A DNA stretch of 64,000 nt, from the NCBI GenBank assembly GCA_014843695.1, contig CM026404.1:82440948-82504947 (forward strand), written 5' to 3'. Shown here piece by piece: positions 23,374-33,291 of the stretch. Each line of letters opens with the position of its first letter. Within the stretch, counting starts at the first letter, position 1. The position numbers were made by a program, and so were the translations under genes. The notes beneath the pieces were generated by a model, which saw only the letters and a list, made by a program, of their open reading frames with translations, searched no databases and was not told the origin of the DNA. Origin of the DNA: Archivesica marissinica (lineage: Eukaryota; Mollusca; Bivalvia; Venerida; Vesicomyidae).

Positions 23374-23399
23374 TTAATATACTATTATATCTACATACA

Positions 23400-25170
23400 A
23401 ACGACCATTTAGCTATCATGAAGTGGATAAGTAGTCGCAGCCATTTAGCTATCATGCAGTGGATAAGTAGTCGCAGCCATTTAGCTATCATGAAGTGGAT
23501 AAGTAGTCGCAGCCATTTAGCTATCATGAAGTGGATAAGTAGTCACAGCCATTTAGCTATCATGCAGTGGATAAGTAGTCGCAGCCATTTAGCTATCATG
23601 AAGTGGATAAGTAGTCGCAGCCATTTAGCTATCATGAAGTGGATAAGTAGTCGCAGCCATTTAGCTATCATGCAGTGGATAAGTAGTCGCAGCCATTTAG
23701 CTATCTTGCAGTGGATAAGTAGTCGCAGCCATTTAGCTATCTTGCAGTGGATAAGTAGTCACAGCCATTTAGCTATCATGAAGTGGATAAGTAGTCGCAG
23801 CCATTTAGCTATCATGAAGTGGATAAGTAGTCGCAGCCATTTAGCTATCATGAAGTGGATAAGTAGTCGCAGCCATTTAGCTATCTTGCAGTGGATAAGT
23901 AGTCGCAGCCATTTAGCTATCTTGCTGTGGATAAGTAGTCACAGCCATTTAGCTATCTTGCAGTGGATAAGTAGTCGCAGCCATTTAGCTATCTTGCAGT
24001 GGATAAGTAGTCACAGCCATTTAGCTATCTTGCAGTGGATAAGTAGTCGCAGCCATTTAGCTATCTTGCAGTGGATAAGTAGTCACAGCCATTTAGCTAT
24101 CTTGCAGTGGATAAGTAGTCGCAGCCATTTAGCTATCTTGCAGTGGATAAGTAGTCGCAGCCATTTAGCTATCTTGCAGTGGATAAGTAGTCGCAGCCAT
24201 TTAGCTATCATGCAGTGGATAAGTAGTCGCAGCCATTTAGCTATCTTGCAGTGGATAAGTAGTCGCAGCCATTTAGCTATCTTGCAGTGGATAAGTAGTC
24301 GCAGCCATTTAGCTATCTTGCAGTGGATAAGTAGTCGCAGCCATTTAGCTATCATGAAGTGGATAAGTAGTCGCAGCCATTTAGCTATCATGCAGTGGAT
24401 AAGTAGTCGCAGCCATTTAGCTATCTTGCAGTGGATAAGTAGTCGCAGCCATTTAGCTATCATGAAGTGGATAAGTAGTCGCAGCCATTTAGCTATCTTG
24501 CAGTGGATAAGTAGTCACAGCCATTTAGCTATCTTGCAGTGGATAAGTAGTCACAGCCATTTAGCTATCTTGCAGTGGATAAGTAGTCGCAGCCATTTAG
24601 CTATCATGAAGTGGATAAGTAGTCGCAGCCATTTAGCTATCTTGCAGTGGATAAGTAGTCGCAGCCATTTAGCTATCTTGCAGTGGATAAGTAGTCGCAG
24701 CCATTTAGCTATCTTGCAGTGGATAAGTAGTCGCAGCCATTTAGCTATCTTGCAGTGGATAAGTAGTCACAGCCATTTAGCTATCATGCAGTGGATAAGT
24801 AGTCGCAGCCATTTAGCTATCATGAAGTGGATAAGTAGTCGCAGCCATTTAGCTATCATGAAGTGGATAAGTAGTCGCAGCCATTTAGCTATCTTGCAGT
24901 GGATAAGTAGTCGCAGCCATTTAGCTATCATGCAGTGGATAAGTAGTCGCAGCCATTTAGCTATCTTGCAGTGGATAAGTAGTCGCAGCCATTTAGCTAT
25001 CATGCAGTGGATAAGTAGTCGCAGCCATTTAGCTATCTTGCAGTGGATAAGTAGTCGCAGCCATTTAGCTATCTTGCAGTGGATAAGTAGTCGCAGCCAT
25101 TTAGCTATCTTGCAGTGGATAAGTAGTCGCAGCCATTTAGCTATCTTGCAGTGGATAAGTAGTCACCATA
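23400..25170. repeat. 36-bp satellite, ~49 copies
   Basis: The unit is CCATTTAGCTATCATGCAGT followed by GGATAAGTAGTCGCAG, with variants at ATCATG/ATCTTG and GCAG/GAAG. Because 36 is divisible by three, a 624-codon open frame spans it (a 12-residue repeat, SHLAIMQWISSR), which is not a gene. The same unit occurs singly or doubly in the composite repeat at 21460-22195. Confidence 0.97.
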
Positions 25171-25304
25171 TCTATCCCACCTATTATACTGGGATTACAT
25201 CAGATTCTGGCCTTTATTATGAACATTGGTTTTAGCTACTACATTGTCAATGTATGTCGTATTGGTAATGGCGTCAAGAGGTGCTTCTATGAGGGAAAGG
25301 GTTA

Positions 25305-25480
25305 AACTGAGGTCTCGTGTCAGTGCTGTACACCGTGCACATAATAGAACAAGAGGAGACTCTGGAATGGGTCTCTGTCTGTATCATTGCACTATCCTCC
25401 AAAAATCTAAAATGACTCTTCAAGAGGTGTCGCTCATATGGACAATCGGTAGTGACGATAAATAAACGTAATGATATGTG
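25305..25480 (-). repeat. Dispersed repeat, partial inverted copy
   Basis: On the minus strand this matches 3940-4060: GACAGAGACCCATTCCAGAG, TCTCCTCTTGTTC, and GTGCACGGTGTACAGCACTG. It directly abuts the right end of the element ending at 25301. Confidence 0.6.
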
Positions 25481-25554
25481 CAGTTTCAAAATAATGAAAT
25501 CATGCCACATTTCTTACTTCACTTACATTTAAAATAAAACTTTATTAATAATCA

Positions 25555-25922
25555 TACCTTGTAGTCATTTATGAATTATCATAATAAATACCCTGGCCAT
25601 TGTAAAGCATGCCTTCTATTCAAATGTTGTATTTAATTGTCATATTGTGTATGTTAACTGAATTGTGTTGAAATTTATTTTATAATACCATTTAGTTTAT
25701 ACAAATTTATTTTAGCTTGATTGCGAAACAAGTTCTTACAACTTGTATTAATCACTCTAGAGGGAGAGATAAGAGGGAGAGAGGAGGCAACGTAGAATTT
25801 AAATGCCTTGCCTAAGGGCACAATCGTAACGGCTCCAGCGGGGCTACTATAACACCATTTAATGATGCAGTCGCACGCTTTCTTACTTGTCCCAAACATT
25901 TTGTCCCAAGAATGAGCCCTGG
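25555..25922 (+). mobile_element. Degraded CAGGG-end DNA element interrupted by a SINE family 2 copy
   Basis: Left and right parts match the element at 41490-41760 (CCATTGTAAAGCATGCCTTC, ATTCAAATGTTGTATTTAAT, then CACCATTTAATGATG and GAATGAGCCCTGG). Between them, about 25692-25845, lies a minus-strand SINE family 2 body. Confidence 0.65.
25692..25845 (-). mobile_element. SINE family 2, truncated
   Basis: Reverse-complement match to the body and tail of the copy at 6714-6950 (GGCAAGGCATTTAAATTC, GAACTTGTTTCGCAATC, AAATAAATTTGTATAAACTA). Part of the GATGGATTCC block is missing. Confidence 0.8.
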
Positions 25923-25970
25923 GGGAAGGGTGGCAACTACTGGCTATTATTTATGAATGGTGCTGTTTAA

Positions 25971-26412
25971 CCCTTTGCCTGTTGAGTAAATAAAATCACA
26001 TTGGAGACAACATAGATCCAGATCAACCACGACGTAACGCCACGTCTGATCTGGATCTATGTTGTTTACTATTCAGCCAAATATTTTAGCTCCACTATCC
26101 GAATAGCAAACAGCATAATGCATGTGCCGTCTGATCTGGCTCTATGCTGTTTACTATTCAGCCAAGTGTTTTAGCTCCACTATCCGAATAGCAAACAGCA
26201 TAATGCATGTGCCGTCTGATCTGGATCTATGTTGTTTACTATTCAGCCAAGTGTTTTGGCTCCACTATCCGAATAGCAAACAGCATAATGCATGTGCCGT
26301 CTGATCTGGATCTATGTTGTTTACTATTCAGCCAAGTGTTTTGGCTCCACTATCCGAATAGCAAACAGCATAGAGACTGTGTCTGTGTCATCTGATCTGA
26401 TAGCGTGAAAAG
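25971..26412. mobile_element. TTAA MITE, family B-like, with internal tandem expansion
   Basis: The left flank is TTAA (25967-25970) with end CCCTTTGCCTG; the right end is decayed (about GTGAAAAGGATAA) and uncertain. Inside, an 85-bp unit (ATCTGGATCTATGTTGTTTA, CTATTCAGCCAAGTGTTTT, CCGAATAGCAAACAGCATAA) is present about four times at 26010-26375. The core matches the single-copy interiors at 30024-30262 and 19751-19925. Confidence 0.7.
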
Positions 26413-26610
26413 GATAACTAACAGACTGAGCTTAGATAAATTGAAGACATCGAGGGTAAACGCATAAACTTGCAGTATCATATGTTACAGGTATACATGT
26501 TCTGTACCACAATAAATGTGTTATATTTACATTTAATGAATAGACAGCCAGCGATGATTAATTACTGTTTATTATTTGTAAATAGGTTGACAACTGATTG
26601 CGATAATAGT

Positions 26611-27107
26611 CTGGTAGTTAGAGAAGTCACTAGTCCAGGATCAGGTAGTTAGAGAAGTCACTAGTCCAGGATCTGGTAGTTAGAGAAGTCACTAGTCCAG
26701 GATCTGGTAGTTAGGGAAGTCACTAGTCCAGGATCTGGTAGTTAGAGAAGTCACTAGTCCAGGATCTGGTAGTTAGAGAAGTCACTAGTCCAGGATCTGG
26801 TAGTTAGAGAAGTCACTAGTCCAGGATCTGGTAGTTAGAGAAGTCACTAGTCCAGGATCTGGTAGTTAGAGAAGTCACTAGTCCAGGATCTGGTAGTTAG
26901 AGAAGTCACTAGTCCAGGATCTGGTAGTTAGAGAAGTCACTAGTCCAGGATCAGGTAGTTAGAGAAGTCACTAGTCCAGGATCTGGTAGTTAGAGAAGTC
27001 ACTAGTCCAGGATCTGGTAGTTAGAGAAGTCACTAGTCCAGGATCTGGTAGTTAGAGAAGTCACTAGTCCAGGATCTGGTAGTTAGAGAAGTCACTAGTC
27101 CAGGATC
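26611..27107. repeat. 31-bp satellite, 16 copies
   Basis: The unit is CTGGTAGTTAGAGAAGTCAC followed by TAGTCCAGGAT; copies are almost identical. A related longer unit (AGAGAAGTCACTAGTCCAGG, then ATCAGTTTTGTTGTAGG) follows twice at about 27085-27175. The array ends about 210 bp before the first recognised SPTLC2 exon. Confidence 0.97.
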
Positions 27108-27319
27108 AGTTTTGTTGTAGGTTAATACTGAGAGAAGTCACTAGTCCAGGATCAGTTTTGTTGTAGGTTAATACTGGTAAATTAGTGTGAATCAATGCAA
27201 CTCCATCCATCTCGTCTTTATTGAACCTATTAACAATTTGTTGTATTGTATCAATTTGCATGGAGTGGATCGATGAATTGATCTGTTTTGTAATGATGGC
27301 GGTGATATTGATCTTGCAG

Positions 27320-27468
27320 GTTGCATAAGGATGAGACGGACTTGATGCTGAACCTTGGTTCCTATAACTATCTTGGATTTTCTCAGAATGTCGGTCCTTG
27401 TACAGAAGCAGCTTCTAAGATTACACATAACTATGGTATCACGGTAGCGGGCAGCAGACAGGAATTAG
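27320..27468 (+). CDS. SPTLC2: SPTLC2 exon A (first recognised): GSYNYLGF region
   Basis: The acceptor is ATCTTGCAG (27311-27319) and the donor G|GTAAAT (27469). The exon is 149 bp: one base completing an upstream codon, 49 codons, then one base of the next glycine. The product reads TDLMLNLGSYNYLGF, then a diverged stretch, then SRQELG. It aligns with the start of the PLP-fold core of alpha-oxoamine synthases, where the GSYNYLGF and RQE(I/L)G blocks are conserved. The upstream phase-2 junction shows that at least one more exon precedes it. I searched 1-27 kb by eye for the HDYNW-type preceding exon and did not find it. Confidence 0.93.
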
Positions 27469-27511
27469 GTAAATACTAACCCTGTGAAATAGGTTAACGG
27501 CTACATTGTGG

Positions 27512-27565
27512 TACAGTCAAACCTGTGTTCAGCAGTCGCCTCTATTAAGCAGCCAATCTGTATTA
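27512..27565. repeat. Solo transposon-end fragment (seed family of the 37.8-40.8 kb satellite)
   Basis: TACAGTCAAACCTGTGTTCA, then GCAGTCGCCTCTATTAAGCA and GCC, is the reverse complement of the satellite unit at 37780-40802. Here it is present once, fused to the repeat that starts at about 27566. Confidence 0.75.
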
Positions 27566-28075
27566 TGAGCATTGGTTTGGGTACTACATTGTCAATGTAT
27601 GTCGTATTGGTAATGGCGTAAAGAGGTGCTTCTATGAGGGAAAGGGTTATGAGCATTGGTTTGGGTACTACATTGTCAATGTATGTCGTATTGGTAATGG
27701 CGTCAAGAGGTGCTTCTATGAGGGAAAGGGTTATGAGCATTGGTTTGGGTACTACATTGTCAATGTATGTCGTATTGGTAATGGCGTCAAGAGGTGCTTC
27801 TATGAGGGAAAGAGTTTATTATGAACATTGGTTTGGCTACTACATTGTCAATGTATGTCGTATTAGTAATGGCGTCAAGAGGTGCTTCTATGAGGGAAAG
27901 AGTTTATTATGAACATTGGTTTGGGTACTACATTGTCAATGTATGTCGTATTGGTAATGGCGTCAAGAGGAGCTTCTATGAGGGAAAGAGTTTATTATGA
28001 ACATTGGTTTGGGTACTACATTGTCAATGTATGTCGTATTGGTAATGGCGTCAAGAGGAGCTTCTATGAAGGAAA
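27566..28075. repeat. ~85-bp tandem repeat, 6 copies, derived from a TTAA-element end
   Basis: The unit includes ATGAGCATTGGTTTGGGTAC, then TACATTGTCAATGTATGTCG, and ends in GCTTCTATGAGGGAAAGGGT. This is the right terminal segment of the family C element (25210-25305). The last copy is followed by TTAAC at about 28078, so the array preserves the TTAA boundary. Confidence 0.92.
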
Positions 28076-28079
28076 GGGT

Positions 28080-28915
28080 TAACTCTTTGCATGTTGGGTA
28101 AAAGAAAGGGCATAATTGTAGCAGACAACAAATCATGAATGTATTTTAGCTCACAATGTGTCTGTCCATCGTTGTCCTTAATCCGGATTACAGAAACATT
28201 TTCAGACGTCATCTCAGTAACCATTGGGTCTATTACCACCATATATGGTCATGATACCTGGGTAGGTGGGGGATTACAAAATTGTTAAAATGATGCCATA
28301 CGTAATCCAAGATGGCTGCTATCACATTCTTAAAAATTCTTCTCACTAACTACAAGTCGGATTGTGACAAATCTTGGTGTTAATGATCATTGTACAATGC
28401 TTTTTCAAAGTTGTTGAAATGGTGACACCGGGATCAAAAATGGGCATGGCCCGGCTGCCCGGGAGGTCAAGTATGGGTCAAATTTTTATTTTTGAGCGAA
28501 TATGGTTATGTCATATATCAAATCGTAGGTATCAATGAGGCAATCGCTCTTGTGCAATATTCATCAAAATCGGATGATTACGTGAAATATTGTCTGCCAG
28601 ATATACCAACCAAAACAAGAATTAGATCAAACTATTAGCTAAAATCTTTCCGATCTGAAATCCAAAATGTCTACCATCTCAAAATTCTATTTTCGTCTTT
28701 AAGGTTAGGTTGTCAAAGAGATTGATCTTATATGTTTTTAAGTAGCTGTAATGATTAAACAATCTGTTTTATCATATAGTTAATCATCTATAGCCCATTT
28801 GAATATGTATCCAATTTTAACTCAGGAGAGCAACTCTGGACAATCTCAATCATCCTCTTGTTACAGGTGAAGGAGCAATACAATATGGTTTATTCTAGAC
28901 TGGAAAAAGGGCGGG
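28080..28915. other. Intronic sequence, mostly without recognisable feature
   Basis: The first 60 bp (TTAACTCTTTGCATGTTGGG, GCAGACAACAAATCA) match the dispersed repeat at 12930 and 41057. The remainder shows no gene or array. Confidence 0.4.
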
Positions 28916-28916
28916 G

Positions 28917-29116
28917 TGTGTCATAAAAGGGGCAGGGTGTATTTTGAGAGGCAGGGTGTATTTTGAGAGGCAGGGTGTATTTTAAGAGGCAGGGTGTATT
29001 TTGAGAGGCAGGGTGTATTTTAAGAGGCAGGGTTGTATTTTGAGAGGCCGGGTGTATTTTGAGAGGCAGGGTGTATTTTAAGAGGCAGGGTGTATTTTGA
29101 GAGGCAGGGTGTATTT
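28917..29116. repeat. 19-bp tandem repeat, ~10 copies
   Basis: The unit is AGAGGCAGGGTGTATTTTG, with variants TTTTAAG and a CCGGG copy. It lies in the intron between exons A and B. Confidence 0.9.
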
Positions 29117-29162
29117 TGAGCTGTGAAGGAGGTATTTCAGACCTAGAACATTTTGCTAGTTA

Positions 29163-29440
29163 GTCCGCCTCCGTGGTCGAGTGGTTAAGGTCGCTGACTT
29201 GTATACCACTGTAACCTATCATCACTGATGGTCACGGGTTCGAGCCCCGCTCAGGCCGTGTCTCATTTATATGAGAAAGTTGGCAGTTTCTTACGGAGGT
29301 TGGTGCACCCAAGTACTGGTTAACCGCTGGAGCCTGCCCAGGAAAGGTATTGTTAGGTAAACTGCCCGCCGGCGATATAGCCCGAAATGGTGCTGATGCA
29401 GGCGTAAAACCCGAAATATAACATAAAAATATAACATAAT
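29163..29440 (+). mobile_element. SINE family 1, full length
   Basis: The best-preserved copy. Head GTCCGCCTCCGTGGTCGAGT, B box GGTTCGAGCCCC, body through GCGATATAGCCCGAAATGGT, and an ATAACATAA tail. It sits in the intron between exons A and B. Confidence 0.95.
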
Positions 29441-29897
29441 TTTGCTAGTTTACAGTGATTGCCGGCTATTTATGCTTGATCAAAGAGGCAGTAGGGCCGT
29501 ACATATCGATCAAAGGGCGGACACGTTCTAGTTTATAAAGGTCTGCTCACCCGAACGCACCTGTTGATATATAAATATAAAAAAAAGGCAAAAGGGCGGG
29601 GCTAATGTGCAAAAGGATCGGCTGAAAAGGAGCATGGCAGGGTGAGGACAGGGTGCCCTGTCAATCCGCTCTAGACAAAACGCTAGTAGTATATGGCATT
29701 TTACAGGAATGGGAATTATTGTGTTTGCAAACTAAAACCTGATTTAATTACCGGTTATAAATGCAGTCTGTTCAACACAAGCATATTGTGTTCATTTTAT
29801 TAGCCATTAAAATGTTCAATCATTGGAATGCTGAGAGTTTGCTCCTTCAAATATAAAATCAAACTTAAGTTTTACATTGACAACAATATGATGTGTT

Positions 29898-30000
29898 AAC
29901 CGCTGGAGCCTGCCCAGGTATGTGTTGTTAGGTAAACTGCCCGCCGGCGATATAGCCCAAAATGGTGCTGATGCAGGCGTAAAACCCGAAATATAGCAAT
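29898..30000 (+). mobile_element. SINE family 1, 3' fragment
   Basis: Only the distal body is present (TTAACCGCTGGAGCCTGCCC to AAAACCCGAAATATA). It lies 20 bp before the MITE at 30024. Confidence 0.85.
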
Positions 30001-30023
30001 AATATGATGTGAATTATTCTTAA

Positions 30024-30262
30024 CCCATTTCATTCTGGATACATTTAATGGCTTTTGCAAACAACATAGATCCAGATCAGCCGCAGCGTGACTCTGCGTG
30101 ATGATCAGGATCTATGTTGTTTGCTACATAGCCAAGTGTCTTAGCAAGATCACCTGAATAGCAAACAGCATAGAGCCTGATCAGACGGCACGTTCCATGG
30201 CGGTTGATCTGGTCCTATGTTCTTTGCAAATACTGTTTGAACGGTATCCAGAATGAAATGGG
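30024..30262. mobile_element. TTAA-flanked MITE, family B, perfect ends
   Basis: TTAA flanks are at 30020-30023 and 30263-30266. Termini CCCATTTCATTCTGGATAC and GTATCCAGAATGAAATGGG are perfect 19-bp inverted repeats. The interior palindrome is CAACATAGATCCAGATCAGC against GATGATCAGGATCTATGTTG. It is piggyBac-like by target site and terminal CCC; no coding capacity. Confidence 0.95.
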
Positions 30263-30481
30263 TTAACAACAGTCAAAATTATTGGTTGAAAAACAAGAAA
30301 AATATCTAAAATATAACAATTTAATTGAATATTATTCATTCTGTCCCCCCCCCGACATTATGCCAATAAACAATGTGTGACATGTCGGCAAGCATCTGTA
30401 TTCCAGCATTTTGTATAATTTATATATTGTTGATGATTGATACTAATATCAAGGGTTCTGGAATTAACTAACTCGAAGGAA

Positions 30482-30715
30482 CTGCTTCCGTGGTCGAGTG
30501 GTTACGGTCGCTGACTTGTATACCACTGTAACCTATCATCACTGATGGTCACTGGTTCGAGCCCTGCTCGGGCCGTGTCTGTTTATATGAAAAAGTTGGC
30601 AGTTTCTTACAGAGGTTGGTGCCCAAGTACTGGTTAAGCGCTGGAGCCTGCCCAGGAAAGGCGATAGAGCCCAAAATGGTGATGATGAAGGCATAAAACC
30701 CGAACAAACAAACAA
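30482..30715 (+). mobile_element. SINE family 1, slightly deleted copy
   Basis: Head TGCTTCCGTGGTCGAGTGGT, B box GGTTCGAGCCC, body with a roughly 20-bp deletion after GCCTGCCCAGGAAAGG, and tail CCCGAACAAACAAAC in place of ATAAC. Confidence 0.92.
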
Positions 30716-31179
30716 CGGAATGTTTCATAATTATTTATGTAGCATTATAATGACAAAATATAAATAACTTGGTTCTTGTGTTCAGAACTGAAATGGGTTT
30801 TTTAAATGAGCTTTTTTAGTTTTACTGAATGAACATGTTCTGTACAAAATGCAGGTTTGTTTACCTGTATCTTGCCCAATCTGTGTTACTTACTTCAACC
30901 ATATCTAACTACCTATTATATTCTTAATCTAAATGAAATGTGACACACGTTTGATGTAGATTTTGAACTATGTTTCACAAGCTGGTCATATATTTATTTG
31001 TATATAAAACAATTATTTGACAAACACAAAAACTCTCATGATCCTTTTGTATGTGTTTTCCATCGTTCCACAATTATGTTGGTATATCTGGCCTGCAATC
31101 GGTATAGGTGTAACTGGCACAACCATCCATACACTATCTGATGATCCTTCATCCTTGCTTCTTTGTTTAAGTTACTAGT

Positions 31180-32029
31180 ATTAGCTGTTGAAGCGGAATG
31201 GTACATTTATGCTATATTTAACTGTTGAAGCGGAATGGTACATTTATGCTATATTTAACTGTTGAAGCGGAATGGTACATTTATGCTATATTTAACTGTT
31301 GAAGCGGAATGGTACATTTATGCTATATTTAACTGTTGAAGCGGAATGGTACATTTATGCTATATTTAACTGTTGAAGCGGAATGGTACATTTATGCTAT
31401 ATTTAACTGTTGAAGCGGAATGGTACATTTATGCTATATTTAACTGTTGAAGCGGAATGGTACATTTATGCTATATTTAACTGTTGAAGCGGAATGGTAC
31501 ATTTATGCTATATTTAACTGTTGAAGCGGAATGGTACATTTATGCTATATTTAACTGTTGAAGCGGAATGGTACATTTATGCTATATTTAACTGTTGAAG
31601 CGGAATGGTACATTTATGCTATATTTAACTGTTGAAGCGGAATGGTACATTTATGCTATATTTAACTGTTGAAGCGGTATGGTACATTTATGCTATATTT
31701 AACTGTTGAAGCGGGATGGTACATTTATGCTATATTTAACTGTTGAAGTAGAATGGTACATTTATGCTATATTTAACTGTTGAAGCGGAATGGTACATTT
31801 ATGCTATATTTAACTGTTGAAGTAGAATGGTACATTTATGCTATATTTAACTGTTGAAGTGGAATGGTACATTTATGCTATATTTAACTGTTGAAGCGGA
31901 ATGGTACAATTATGCTATGTTGAAGAGGAATGGTACATTTATGCTATATTTAGTTGTTGAAGCGGAATGGTACATTTATGCTATATTTAACTGTTGAAGC
32001 GGTATGGTACATCTATGCTATATTTGAAG
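31180..32029. repeat. 37-bp satellite, ~23 copies, running into the exon B splice acceptor
   Basis: The unit is CTGTTGAAGCGGAATGGTAC followed by ATTTATGCTATATTTAA. The final copy ends TATGCTATATTTGAAG at 32029, and that AG is the splice acceptor of exon B. Every full unit also contains TTGAAG. Copies become more variable toward the exon. Confidence 0.96.
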
Positions 32030-32154
32030 GTTACCTGGACATCCACGAAGAGCTGGACACACTAGTTGCTGACTTCCTTGGTGTAGAAGCCGCTTTCACG
32101 GCACCTATGGGCTTTGCTACCAACTCTATGAACATGCCTTGCCTCGTCAGTAAG
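32030..32154 (+). CDS. SPTLC2: SPTLC2 exon B
   Basis: The acceptor is TATTTGAAG inside a satellite copy; the donor is AAG|GTCAGT (32155). The 125-bp exon completes the split glycine codon and gives 41 codons, [20 protein letters not shown] to CLVSK. It matches the conserved HEELE-LVA-FLGVEAA and MGFATNSMN blocks of SPT subunit 2; the GFATN turn lines the cofactor site in this fold. The reading frame is closed by the junctions with exons A (phase 1) and C (phase 0). Confidence 0.95.
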
Positions 32155-32424
32155 GTCAGTAGTAGGCTTCCTGTCTTTTGTTACTTCACCTGATCAAAGG
32201 CAAGCTGCTGCAAGATGTGGTGTATCATCTTGTCAACAATTGCTCTTGGAATTCGCACACACCTATGGTAACAATGTTCCTAATTAGGTTTTTGCATCTC
32301 AGTAACAACTTCTACCAAGTTTGTTAAAATGTGGGTCATTTGGGTAAAAACCTAATGTCTACTCGAGAACCAATAGCAAGAATGTTGCTAAATGGGATCA
32401 ATAGCATCTTTATAAACAATTACC

Positions 32425-32665
32425 AAGGTTAGTTTATACAAATTTATTTTAACTCTATTGCTAACCAAGTTTATTCAACTTACTTTAATCACTCTCGAGA
32501 CCTCATTCCTGATGGAAACCATCGCCATGAGGGAGAGAGAAGATGGATGTGGAATTTATGTGCCTTGCCTAAGGACACAATCGTAACGGCTACAGCTGGG
32601 AGCGAACTCCGGCCTCACACCTGAAGCGAACGCGCTACTACTGCACTATCAACGACTTCCCAGGT
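32425..32665 (-). mobile_element. SINE family 2, full-length minus-strand copy
   Basis: Reverse-complement match to 6714-6950 from the head (CGTTGATAGTGCAGTAGTAG) to the tail (AATTTGTATAAACTAACC). It lies in the intron between exons B and C. Confidence 0.85.
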
Positions 32666-32789
32666 TACCACTGCCTGTGGAGGAAAACTTAAGTCAACTT
32701 AATAGGAAACCTTTAATTAACTTTGTACGTCTTTTTATAATAATAATTTTCAGTCCCCCCTGGCATTACATCCAGTTCTCCCTCGTCAC

Positions 32790-33100
32790 TAACATAAGGC
32801 ATTGTGGGAACAGTAGGTATTGTGTATAATGAGGCCCAGGTACATGTGGCGTGTCAGTCCCCCTGCATTAAATCCAGTTCTCCCTCGTCACTGACGTACG
32901 GCATTGTGGGAACAGTAGGTATTGTGTATAATGAGGCCCAGGTACATGTGGCGTGTCAGTCCCCCGGCATTACATCCAGTTCTCCCTCGTCACTGACGTA
33001 CGGCATTGTGGGAACAGTAGGTATTGTGTATAATGAGGCCCAGGTACATGTGGCATGTCAGTCCCCCGGCATTATATCCAGTTCTCCCTCGTCACTGACG
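32790..33100. repeat. 102-bp tandem repeat, 3 copies
   Basis: The unit includes GGCATTGTGGGAACAGTAGG, ATTGTGTATAATGAGGCCCA and CCAGTTCTCCCTCGTCACTG. A 102-bp period keeps a 99-codon frame open. The array ends about 100 bp before exon C. Confidence 0.94.
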
Positions 33101-33197
33101 TAGCTGTCTGAACACCAACGACGCCAAGCAATCGTAGAACTTTATCATCCATTCTTGCTGTATTATGTAAGTAGCCATGAATGTTTTGTTTTCCTAG

Positions 33198-33291
33198 GGA
33201 TGTTTGATCCTGAGTGATGAGTTGAACCATGCGTCACTAGTCCTGGGAAGCCGTCTCTCCGGAGCCGTCATCCGCACATATAGCCATAATA
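33198..33291 (+). CDS. SPTLC2: SPTLC2 exon C: SDELNHAS
   Basis: Acceptor TTTTCCTAG (33189-33197), donor A|GTAAGT (33292). 94 bp encode [20 protein letters not shown], then [11 protein letters not shown], with one base carried to exon D. The histidine of NHAS corresponds to the residue that stacks on the PLP ring in the bacterial SPT family. Phases agree with exons B (0) and D (1). Confidence 0.96.

Larger units (their letters stand above)
21442..25301. mobile_element. TTAA-flanked element, family C, enlarged by satellites and a nested insertion
   Basis: TTAA flanks are at 21438-21441 and 25302-25305. Ends CCCTTTCCTTCATAGA and TCTATGAGGGAAAGGG are inverted repeats matching at 15 of 16 bases. 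Inside are a composite repeat of about 120-150 bp (21460-22195), a nested TTAA element (22200-23373), and a 36-bp satellite (23400-25170). The right-end sequence (ATGAACATTGG, then TACATTGTCAATGTATGTCG) is the one amplified separately at 27560-28075. No transposase frame. Confidence 0.75.

Noticed and set aside
23361..25235. 624-codon repeat protein SHLAIMQWISSR
   Set aside because: Pure 36-bp satellite inside a TTAA element, open because the period is a multiple of three; opposite-strand frames are open too.
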